A stretch of 64,000 nucleotides of DNA from Methylobacter marinus A45 (GTDB lineage: Bacteria > Pseudomonadota > Gammaproteobacteria > Methylococcales > Methylomonadaceae), in the NCBI RefSeq assembly GCF_000383855.1, contig NZ_KB912877.1, positions 2,716,732 to 2,780,731 on the forward strand. Direction: 5' to 3'. Position 1 is the stretch's first letter; every line of letters begins with the position of its first letter. Below the pieces are notes generated by a model. It made no database searches, had not been told where the DNA came from, and saw only the letters and a list, made by a program, of their open reading frames with translations. Below, in pieces: positions 44,546 through 52,005 of this stretch. The position numbers and the translations under genes are program-made.

Positions 44546-45782
44546 GTTCCTCATGAGCATAACCGTGGCCCTCGCTCAACCGCGCCGGTTACATTATGCT
44601 TGGGTCGTGTTAGCGGTGACATTCCTGTGCTTGTTTGTCGCCGCTGCGCTTCGTGCCGTACCGGGCATCTTGATGTTGGCCTTGGAACATGAATTCGGTT
44701 GGAGTCGAGATGCAATCAGTGGCGCGGTATCTCTCAATTTGTTGTTGTTTGGTCTATCCGGGCCGTGGCTGAGGCGATGGATGGATATCTATGGAGCAAA
44801 GTGTGTCTGCTTGATCAGTATTGCGCTGCTAATCTTGGCAGCGGGGCTGTGCACTCTCATTCAGGAAATTTGGCAGTTCTACGTGCTCTGGGGGATCGTC
44901 GCCGGCATCGGAGCCAGCGGCACCTCAATTGTGTTGGGCTCTGCTTTGGTCAACCGCTGGTTTGTGGAACGACGCGGTCTTGCGCTGGGTATCCTCGGCG
45001 CGGCGTTTTCCTCCGGGCAGCTTATCTTTACGCCATGGGTGATGCAGATTGACATGGTATACGGTTGGCGGCCTGCACTTCTGCTCTTGACCGGACTGAT
45101 GGGTTTGTTGGTGTTGCCGTCGTCAGCATTATGGCTGGTTGACGAACCTGCACAGAAAGGACTAAAGGCTTTGGGCCAGAATGACGCGGCAACCCGGACT
45201 GCAACGGCTGAATCTAATCCAATGCCTACAGTCATCGTTCAAGGCCAGTTTTGGTTATTGGCGATGAGCTTTGCAATTTGCGGCTTTACAACCTCAGGGC
45301 TATTTCAAACCCATCTGATCCCCCATGGTATCGAGCATGGTTTTACCGAAATGACCATGGCAATGTCGCTAGGCTTGATGGGGGCAACCGACATCTTGGG
45401 GACCCTCTTGTCCGGCTGGCTGTGCGACCGATTCAACAATCGTCGGTTATTGGCGAGTTACTACATGTTACGCGGCATCTCTTTGATCGGATTGCCGTTT
45501 GTCGAATCCAACGCAGAACTGATGCTGTTTTCCGTGGTGTACGGCCTCAATTGGCTTTCCACTGTTCCGGTCACTTCAGCGTTGGCCGCCGATTTATTCG
45601 GTAAACGCAATGTTGGGGTCGTATTTGGCTGGATCTGTTGCGCCCATCAAATAGGGGCGGCATTAGCCGCTTATTCGGCAGGTTTTCTGCATAGTGTTCT
45701 CGGGAATTACAATCTGGCGTTTTTATGCTCGGGACTATTCGCATTATTGGCAACGCTCATCGTCCTGAGGATTCGCGTTTAA
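44535..45782 (+). CDS. MFS transporter, monocarboxylate/oxalate-type
   Basis: This 415-residue protein has 12 predicted helices. 'HYAWVVLAVTFLCLFVAAALRAVPGILM', 'EFGWSRDAISGAVSLNLLLFGLSGPW', 'WFVERRGLALGILGAAFSSGQL' and 'GWRPALLLLTGLMG' are typical of the monocarboxylate / oxalate-formate antiporter branch of MFS. The gene overlaps pxmC by eleven bases (or begins at 44553), so it is probably translated from the pxm transcript. It may move a substrate or product of the monooxygenase, such as a small organic acid; this is inference. Confidence 0.85.
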   Translation: MPSKFLMSITVALAQPRRLHYAWVVLAVTFLCLFVAAALRAVPGILMLALEHEFGWSRDAISGAVSLNLLLFGLSGPWLRRWMDIYGAKCVCLISIALLILAAGLCTLIQEIWQFYVLWGIVAGIGASGTSIVLGSALVNRWFVERRGLALGILGAAFSSGQLIFTPWVMQIDMVYGWRPALLLLTGLMGLLVLPSSALWLVDEPAQKGLKALGQNDAATRTATAESNPMPTVIVQGQFWLLAMSFAICGFTTSGLFQTHLIPHGIEHGFTEMTMAMSLGLMGATDILGTLLSGWLCDRFNNRRLLASYYMLRGISLIGLPFVESNAELMLFSVVYGLNWLSTVPVTSALAADLFGKRNVGVVFGWICCAHQIGAALAAYSAGFLHSVLGNYNLAFLCSGLFALLATLIVLRIRV

Positions 45783-46143
45783 ACATTCATCATCGTCAGT
45801 TTTACCGCCCCAAATCTGAAAATTATCGATGTCAGCTAAGCATACACATGCAGACTTCCAAGGAAACAAGGTTTGGAGGACCGGTTTGGATCGCTTTTTG
45901 CCTGTCGATTGACTGACGTAGTTGTGCCAAAACCGGACTTTTGTAATTGATGCCGAAAGCGTAAATTTCTGATCAAATGCCTTCATCCGCTGGTCTATTC
46001 AATGCATTGTGGTTGATGTCACTATTCGGCCATTTTGTATTTTCATCCGAATTGGATTGCTGATTGACTCTCTCCAGGGTATTGGCAATGTATTACCGGA
46101 GGAGGATACTTAGGATGACCTTTTTCCAAAATAGGCACAAATC
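45783..46143. other. Intergenic region between the pxm operon and an unknown gene
   Basis: This 361-base gap has no credible gene. A GGAGGAGG sequence occurs near 46100, about 45 bases before the next ATG, too far to be its ribosome binding site. No clear terminator is seen. Confidence 0.4.
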
Positions 46144-47088
46144 ATGACCACTATTAAAAAGCTCAAATGGCTTTTATCGCTAGTGCTAATTTTCGGTGGA
46201 TTTACGATTTATAAGTTATTTGGGGGGCTGGTCCATAATCCTGCCTATCAAGAATATGAATGGATATTCAAAATCATTTCGGAATTTGGCCTGTTCGTAT
46301 CCGTCGTCGTTTCGGTTGGTTACTTTCATCACTGGTTTATCGTTGCTGAAGAGCACAAGGAATCCGAAATAAGTTTGCGTGAAACTCTTTCCAAGTACGT
46401 CGATAGTATTTTGCTGAATTCCGTTAAAAGAGGATTTTCCGGTATCACCAATAAAGAATTCGATTTCAGCCAAATCATGCAAGGATTAAAACCGGGGGAT
46501 TATGTCTATTGGCTGATCACCTTCGACCCTCGCTTCAAAAACAAATCGCGGGAACTGGAGAATGGGATAAAAAATGGCGTGCATTTCAGGATGTTGATTT
46601 TAAAAGCTGATTGCCGCATCGGCGAATTGCGCGCAACGGAAACGACCGGCTTTAACCCGCACGAATTCAATGAATACTCCAAATTATTCAAAGTTACACT
46701 AGAAGATGTGATTAATCGTATAGGAAATAAGATAACAGGATCGTTAGGCGTTTTTGTTTACGACGGCCTGCCCTGCATTCCTCTATTCATTATCATCCGC
46801 AAAGAGTCCAGAAAAGTTGAAGTTTATAGCAGTTATTATTTAACCGAGCCGGTTTCGAAAATGCCTTATCTGCATTGGGAAACGGGGCTTAGTTTCAGCG
46901 AGCAGACTTCGTTCGAATCGGAGTGCTGGAATATGGCCGAACTGTTTCTCGACTATTTCAAGACACGCTGGGAGATGGAAAAAGAAAAACTTTATGGCGC
47001 CATAGGAAATGAAGTCGCCGAAAATAAAGATTTTATTTTTGCTCCAGCCTCAGCCAGAGAAAAATGTATTGAGCTTTTTATTGAATAA
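46144..47088 (+). CDS. Membrane protein with soluble C-terminal domain, unknown function
   Basis: The 314-residue product has two N-terminal helices ('WLLSLVLIFGGFTIYKLFGG' and 'ISEFGLFVSVVVSVGYFHHW') followed by a cytoplasmic domain with 'PGDYVYWLITFDPRFKNKSRELENGIKNGVHFRMLILKADC'. That alternation of strands and 'NGV.FRMLIL' is similar to phospholipase-D-fold proteins without HKD motifs. I do not recognise the family with certainty. Base composition is lower in GC than the pxm operon, suggesting a later arrival. Confidence 0.6.
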   Translation: MTTIKKLKWLLSLVLIFGGFTIYKLFGGLVHNPAYQEYEWIFKIISEFGLFVSVVVSVGYFHHWFIVAEEHKESEISLRETLSKYVDSILLNSVKRGFSGITNKEFDFSQIMQGLKPGDYVYWLITFDPRFKNKSRELENGIKNGVHFRMLILKADCRIGELRATETTGFNPHEFNEYSKLFKVTLEDVINRIGNKITGSLGVFVYDGLPCIPLFIIIRKESRKVEVYSSYYLTEPVSKMPYLHWETGLSFSEQTSFESECWNMAELFLDYFKTRWEMEKEKLYGAIGNEVAENKDFIFAPASAREKCIELFIE

Positions 47089-47642
47089 AACAACCTTCTC
47101 AAATTTTAGCCAAGTTAACCAGGATGGAACAAATCCGGCAACTATTTTGGGAAACGCGTAGCAATAGATAAAATCATGTCTAAAGTGTCTCAGTACCGCC
47201 GAATGTCTTTTTTGGGTCCGAGCCGTGTAAAAACGTATAACTGAACTTGGCAGAAGTGAAAATTACACCACTGATCAGTCAGAAATGAGTAATTTCTCAA
47301 TGGTTGACTCCACACTAACCTGCGTTTGGCTCAACATTTAGAATAATCACTCCACCACCTTCTCGATTTTTGCGTTTTTACACAACCTGGGTCGGGAGCG
47401 GCTATTCAATAATTCTCCTATTGGCTCATCGCCAGCATCCGCTTTGCCTATACCGAAACCGGGCAACCATTCAACCCAGTTCGCGAGCGATGCGCTTCAC
47501 TGCATCGCCAAGCACCTGCTTCTGGCCAGAACATCCCATGCAGGATTCTAATTTCAGGAAGTCATTTTTAGCCCAATCCTGAATCCTTAATATCGAATAC
47601 TTTCACACGCTCATACTTTTACACCCTTATACTCTACGGGCT
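47089..47642. other. Intergenic region with inverted repeats, possible mobile-element remnant
   Basis: This 554-base gap has no credible gene. GTGTAAAAACG at 47225-47235 and CGTTTTTACAC at 47373-47383 are perfect 11-base inverted repeats around a 137-base AT-rich segment. They could be ends of a MITE or a decayed insertion sequence. Short repeats of 'ACTTT(T/C)ACAC' type near 47600 also occur near 51980. Confidence 0.45.
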
Positions 47643-48272
47643 TTAAATTGATATGAGCGAGGCGCGGTAACGAGCCAGATCCTCCACCGTATCGACATCC
47701 CATTGCTCTTCCAGTTCATGATGGCGAAAATGCAATTGTTTGATGCGGGTCCGGGTTTGTTCCAATACCTGTGATGTGCCCCAGAGCATATCGGTAAATA
47801 GTTCGGGGCAGGGCCGGTTCAGGCCGATCATGACATAACCGCCGTCTTCGGCAGGCGCCAGGACCAGGTCATGATCCTGGCGCAATGCCGTTACGGCTTG
47901 CTCCAGATCGGGTCCGGTCAAGGACGGACAGTCGCAGCCCATGAGCAAGGCGTGCGAATAGGTCGCCAGCGCCGATTCGAAGGCCCGGTGCATGCGCTCG
48001 CCCAGATCGCTGCCCTGTTGCTGCCTCAGTGCCAGACCATAGGCCGCCGCCGAGGCGCTGAAAAAATCGTCATCGATCGATGGCGCGCACCATAGTTGCA
48101 CCGGGCATAACCGGCCTTGCGTCGCCCGTTTCAGCGTTGTTTCGCTGAGTTCAATATGAATCCCGGCCGCCTGCGCGGCGGTCAATGGCGGCGATAACCG
48201 CGTTTTCACCTGGCCCGGAACCGGCGCCTTGCAGAAGATCATTAATACCGTGTCAGGATACTGGTAGGTCAT
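47643..48272 (-). CDS. TIGR04282-like glycosyltransferase/nucleotidyltransferase (DUF2064)
   Basis: This 209-residue protein begins 'TVLMIFCKAPVPGQVKTRLSPPLTAAQAAGIH' and has 'GSDLGERMHRAFESAL', 'ALLMGCDCPSLTGPDLEQAV' and 'DLVLAPAEDGGYVMIGL', the signature blocks of the TIGR04282 (arsenosugar-biosynthesis-associated, cofC-like) family with a GT-A fold. It lies downstream of a TIGR04283-type transferase and a desaturase-family gene in the same operon. The usual arsenosugar enzymes (ArsM, ArsS) are not seen here, so the arsenic link is doubtful. Confidence 0.85.
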   Translation of the reverse strand: MTYQYPDTVLMIFCKAPVPGQVKTRLSPPLTAAQAAGIHIELSETTLKRATQGRLCPVQLWCAPSIDDDFFSASAAAYGLALRQQQGSDLGERMHRAFESALATYSHALLMGCDCPSLTGPDLEQAVTALRQDHDLVLAPAEDGGYVMIGLNRPCPELFTDMLWGTSQVLEQTRTRIKQLHFRHHELEEQWDVDTVEDLARYRASLISI

Positions 48273-48276
48273 GCAA

Positions 48277-49068
48277 TCAGCCGCGTTTCAATGGTTTAAA
48301 CGGCAACAGCAGCAGGCGCGTGAAGCTCAGGTCCTTCTGGCTGCGGTAGGCGTTCAGGCCGATCGGCATATTCGTGTGGCCGTATTTGGGGTCGGGCGTG
48401 TAGGTTTTGCAAAGCCTGTCCCACCATGAAATCGAAAAGCCGTAGTTGCTGTCCGTTTCGGTCGGAATTGTGGAATGGTGCACGCGATGCATGTCGGGGG
48501 TAATGAGCAGCCAGCGCAGCTTTTTGTCGATGGCCGGCGGGATGTTGACGTTGCTGTGATTGAAGGTGGCCGCGCCGTTCAGGATAATCTCGAAGGCGAT
48601 CACGCTCATGGGATGAGCGCCGATCATATAGATCCAGGCCACCTTGTAAAACATCGACAGCATGATTTCCAGCGGATGGAAGCGCACGGCCGTGGTTGCG
48701 TCGAACTCCAGATCGGTATGGTGGATCTGGTGCAGGCGCCAGAGCAGCGGCCATTTATGGGTAATAATGTGCTGGCAGTACAGGGCGAAATCGAGGGCCA
48801 GCAGTGTGATGATGATCGACAGCCAGGTCGGCGCGTGCCACAGGTTCAGCAGCCCCCAGCCGTTGTCGGCGGCGTGGACGGCGCTCAGATAGGCAATGCC
48901 GCCCAGCGTGACCCGCATGATCAGCATGTTGAACGCGGCCAGTCCCAGATTGATGGGCCAGCGTTGCCGGCGGCTGAGATGCAGCTTCCTTCGGGGGCTT
49001 AAACCTTCCCAGCCGATCATGGTTAAAAAAATGCCGAGCGCTGCCGACAGACGAATCAGAGCTTCCAT
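48277..49068 (-). CDS. Sterol desaturase / fatty acid hydroxylase family membrane protein
   Basis: This 263-residue protein has about four membrane helices and three histidine clusters: 'HIITHKW', 'HQIHHTD' and 'HRVHHS'. These are the di-iron ligand boxes of the fatty acid hydroxylase superfamily, which oxidises lipid tails or sterols. It ends four bases before the TIGR04282-like gene's start and overlaps the TIGR04283-like gene, so the three are co-transcribed. AAAGGA precedes the ATG. The lipid acted on is unknown; methanotrophs make sterols and hopanoids, so both are possible. Confidence 0.88.
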   Translation of the reverse strand: MEALIRLSAALGIFLTMIGWEGLSPRRKLHLSRRQRWPINLGLAAFNMLIMRVTLGGIAYLSAVHAADNGWGLLNLWHAPTWLSIIITLLALDFALYCQHIITHKWPLLWRLHQIHHTDLEFDATTAVRFHPLEIMLSMFYKVAWIYMIGAHPMSVIAFEIILNGAATFNHSNVNIPPAIDKKLRWLLITPDMHRVHHSTIPTETDSNYGFSISWWDRLCKTYTPDPKYGHTNMPIGLNAYRSQKDLSFTRLLLLPFKPLKRG

Positions 49069-49745
49069 AAGTGTCCTTTGCTATAAAGCCGGGCCAGTGT
49101 TTGCGGGTCCGCGCCAAAAAAATAACGTAAACGCAGGCTCCACATGAGCAGTATGGTCTTGTACAGGCCGGACTGCAGCCACCGCCGGCCCGAGCTGGTC
49201 ACTTTGGCCGGCAGGCACAGCGGTGGGCTGATGCGGTTCAGCGTTTTGCTGAGGGCGATATCCTCCATCAGGCTGATGTCGGGATAGCCGCCGGCCGCCG
49301 TGAACGCCTCGCGCGTGACAAAGATCACCTGGTCGCCGGTGGCGATGCCGGTCAGCCGGGAGCGCCAGTTCATCATCCGGGCGATGATCGCCAGCATGAA
49401 ATGATCGCCGCTCAAGCGGATGTCGAAGCGCCCCCACGGCGCCGGCCGGTTGATCCGTTGCCGGAGCAGCGCCATGGCATTGTCCGGCAGGGCGGTGTCG
49501 GCATGCAGGAACAGCAGTACCTCGCCCGTCGCCTGTTGCGCGCCGGCGTTCATCTGCCGGGCGCGGCCCTTGGGCGCGCTGATGACCCGGTCGGCCAGTA
49601 GTTCGGCGATAGCCTGGGTGCCGTCGGCGCTGCCGCCGTCGACGACGATGATTTCGCAGGTGTTTCGTAAAGGTTGAAGGGCCTCCAGGCAGTCTTGGAT
49701 GTTTTGTGCTTCATTCAGCGTCGGGATGATGATGGAAAACTTCAT
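49056..49745 (-). CDS. TIGR04283-like family 2 glycosyltransferase
   Basis: The product is about 229 residues. GT2 fold with 'FSIIIPTLNEAQNIQDCLEAL', 'IIVVDGGSADGT' and 'VLLFLHADTALPD' (the DxD-equivalent 'HAD'), then 'MEDIALSKTLNR'. These match the TIGR04283 family. A hydrophobic C-terminal region ('LYKTILLMWSLRLRYFFG') suggests membrane attachment. It overlaps both neighbours slightly, a tight operon. The ATG at 49745 is preferred over a TTG at 49751. Confidence 0.87.
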   Translation of the reverse strand: MKFSIIIPTLNEAQNIQDCLEALQPLRNTCEIIVVDGGSADGTQAIAELLADRVISAPKGRARQMNAGAQQATGEVLLFLHADTALPDNAMALLRQRINRPAPWGRFDIRLSGDHFMLAIIARMMNWRSRLTGIATGDQVIFVTREAFTAAGGYPDISLMEDIALSKTLNRISPPLCLPAKVTSSGRRWLQSGLYKTILLMWSLRLRYFFGADPQTLARLYSKGHLWKL

Positions 49746-51714
49746 GGTCAATCGCTAATACCGGATGCAGTCGTTCAATTTTATCAATGCCGTGGCCGGG
49801 CCGGGGCGGCGAGTAGGCACCGTAACTCGAAATCACGGTCGGCGCCAGCCTGCCGACGACCTGTTCCAGTTCGGACAGGCGCAGGCCCTGGCGGACCAGA
49901 TAGACGATATAGGTGTGCCGGATTGCGTCTCCGTCGATTTCCTTAGGATTCGATAAGCCGGCATCGATGACAGTATAGTGGAGAATGGCGGCCAGGTCTT
50001 CAGGCGTTGCGGCCTGATCGGCCAGCCAGGCCGGATAGTGGCCCGACTGCTTGAATAACGACATCAGGTAGGGGTTGACCGGCAGGGTCCTGCCGGCGTC
50101 GAGCTCGATGACTTGCCGGCTCAAATCGATCCGCCCGGGGGTAAGGCTGGCCGCCTCGTCAAGCGTCAGGCCGCTGAGCAGCAGCGCGATCAGCTGCTTG
50201 CCTTTGAGATTGGCGGCATTCAGCAAATCCCGCAGGTCGCGGTCGGACAGTTCGCGCAACTCCGGGCTTTCCAGGGCCTGGGGCGTTTCCTGTTGCTCTA
50301 TGGGCGTGGCCGGATAATGCGGCATATCCAGCCGGTCTGGATTGAGATTGCCGTACATGTGGATGCCGGACAGCGTGATGCCGGCCTGTTGCTGCTGTTG
50401 TTGCTTGCGGGTCAGGTATTCGAACAGCCAGACCGAAAAAATTCCGAACAGGACCGAGCCGATAACGGCGATAAAGGCATCGCGCGTGTAGTGCGGACTG
50501 ATCGGTATCAGCGACAGTTGGGCGCGTTCGATCACATGCACTTGCGGGTATTTCTCCTTGTGGCTGGTTTCGATCTGGACCAGGCGTTCCTGGGTTTCGC
50601 GGTAGAGTTTTTCCAGCCCTTCCAGGTCGGTCTTCAAGGCGGTGTGTTCGGCGAAGCGCGAGGTGAATTCGGCGGCCTGCTTTTTATGGTCGTCCAGTTG
50701 CCTGCGTATTTCCTTGGCGGTCTGTCTGGCCGCTTCATAATTCTGTTCGGCATCGTCCAGCACGATATCCCGGCCGTAGTTGCGTTTGCTCTGGATTTCG
50801 GCTTCGAGTTTGGCCAGCTGTCCGGGGATGGCTTTCAGTGTCGGCTGCAGCGCCAGATAATCGCGCGTGAAGCGTTTGTCCAGCTCGGCCAAGCGTTCGC
50901 GCAGTTGCTGGGCGCGTTGCTCAAGATGCCGCAGGCTGTTCTGGCTCTCTTGCGGCACCACGGTCTGTCCGCGCTCGATCGCCTTTCTGACCGCGTCGAG
51001 CCGGGCTTTGGCCTTGACTTCGTCCTCGCTGGCCTGATTCAGGGACCTGTTCAGGCCATTCAGGCGCGCCGCCGCCTCGTTTTCCTCGCGGCCGGTCGAG
51101 GTGATGTCGTGGTTGCGCCGGAATTCGTCCAGTTTAAGGCGCGCGACATCGATTCTGTCCCTGAGTCCCTGAAGCTCGGTCTCGACGATCCGGCGCGTGG
51201 CGCCGATGGTGTTTTCCACTTCTTCGGCGCGGGCCGCCGTGTAGACATCGATCCAGGTATTGACCAGCATCGGCAGGGTATAGGCATGCGTGCCTTCGGC
51301 AACCATTTCCACCAGGTTGGTTTCGGCTACCGGATCGACGCGCAGCGCTTGCCGGATATCTTCCACGGTCAATTGCAGCTGCGGGTCGAGTTGGTCGGAG
51401 GCCTTCAGCCGCTCCAGGGTCTTTTCCAGCAGTTCCTGGCCCAGCAGGATTTGCCGTTGTATGGCGACATGCTGGATATCGGCCGCGGCACTGGTCTTGT
51501 CGATGGCGGTCATGGCCGAGGTCAGCAGCGTGGCCTTGCTCTGATAGATGGGCGGGCGACTGTAGTTGTAGATCAGGCCGAGGGTGGCGCTGAGCAGGCA
51601 GGTGCCGGCGAAAATGAGCAGCCGGTGCGATCGAAACCAGGGCCCGGCATCGGCGGGCGGCCAGTCGGCGGCCCGGTTGGGAAAAACTTCAATTTCAGGC
51701 ATGTCGTTTTTCAT
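49711..51714 (-). CDS. Wzz/GumC-like co-polymerase fused to degenerate tyrosine-recombinase-like domain
   Basis: This 667-residue protein has a membrane helix at about 31-50, a Wzz-type start ('YQSKATLLTSA'), a long periplasmic coiled coil (about 155-390), a second helix at about 412-434 and a six-glutamine run. The C-terminal part (about 485-640) then reads like a phage-integrase fold: 'LIALLLSGLTLDEAASLTPGRIDL', 'LPVNPYL', 'GDAIRHTYIVYLVRQGLRLSELEQVVG' and 'VISSYGAYSP'. The first catalytic Arg is replaced by Thr and the first box-II His by Asp, while the later Arg, His and the Tyr remain. It is therefore probably catalytically dead. The ATG at 51714 follows AGAGG. It leads the operon with two transferases and a desaturase-family protein. 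Confidence 0.8.
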   Translation of the reverse strand: MKNDMPEIEVFPNRAADWPPADAGPWFRSHRLLIFAGTCLLSATLGLIYNYSRPPIYQSKATLLTSAMTAIDKTSAAADIQHVAIQRQILLGQELLEKTLERLKASDQLDPQLQLTVEDIRQALRVDPVAETNLVEMVAEGTHAYTLPMLVNTWIDVYTAARAEEVENTIGATRRIVETELQGLRDRIDVARLKLDEFRRNHDITSTGREENEAAARLNGLNRSLNQASEDEVKAKARLDAVRKAIERGQTVVPQESQNSLRHLEQRAQQLRERLAELDKRFTRDYLALQPTLKAIPGQLAKLEAEIQSKRNYGRDIVLDDAEQNYEAARQTAKEIRRQLDDHKKQAAEFTSRFAEHTALKTDLEGLEKLYRETQERLVQIETSHKEKYPQVHVIERAQLSLIPISPHYTRDAFIAVIGSVLFGIFSVWLFEYLTRKQQQQQQAGITLSGIHMYGNLNPDRLDMPHYPATPIEQQETPQALESPELRELSDRDLRDLLNAANLKGKQLIALLLSGLTLDEAASLTPGRIDLSRQVIELDAGRTLPVNPYLMSLFKQSGHYPAWLADQAATPEDLAAILHYTVIDAGLSNPKEIDGDAIRHTYIVYLVRQGLRLSELEQVVGRLAPTVISSYGAYSPPRPGHGIDKIERLHPVLAIDHEVFHHHPDAE

Positions 51715-52005
51715 CGGTTTCAACCTCTGATTAAAGGTTCAAACAAGGCGTAGGGTACGCGGCTGTGAAAGTACCGTGCCAGAGTTGTGATGCCACGGCA
51801 AATTTTGAAAACGGTATGCAATGCATACCAGACTGTGAAAGAATTAGTGAAAAGCGTCATAAAAAGCCTTATTCACCACGAAGATCACGAAGGACACGAA
51901 GAAAAAATAAAATTAATCAATAACTTAAAACTTCGTGTGCTTCGTGTCCTTCGTGGTTAAATCTTTTAAATTGAATACTTTCACAGTCTCATACCCTACT
52001 ATTGC
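51715..52005. other. Gap between operons with a large direct/inverted CACGAAG repeat
   Basis: The gap of 291 bases carries a long hairpin at 51871-51962 and nothing else of note. Confidence 0.5.
51871..51962. terminator. Large inverted repeat, likely strong terminator or REP-like element
   Basis: The left arm TTCACCACGAAGATCACGAA and following GGACACGAAG pair with the right arm CTTCGTGTGCTTCGTGTCC and TTCGTGGTTAA over an AT-rich loop of about 35 bases. It lies between same-strand genes, after the helicase gene and before the operon at 51714. This repeat type is common in methanotroph intergenic DNA as far as I know, so it may be a dispersed family. Confidence 0.55.

Noticed and set aside
50113-51753. 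546-codon open frame opposite the co-polymerase gene
   Set aside because: It is antisense to a well-supported coding region with clear coiled coil and membrane helices; codon bias of GC-rich genes creates such frames.
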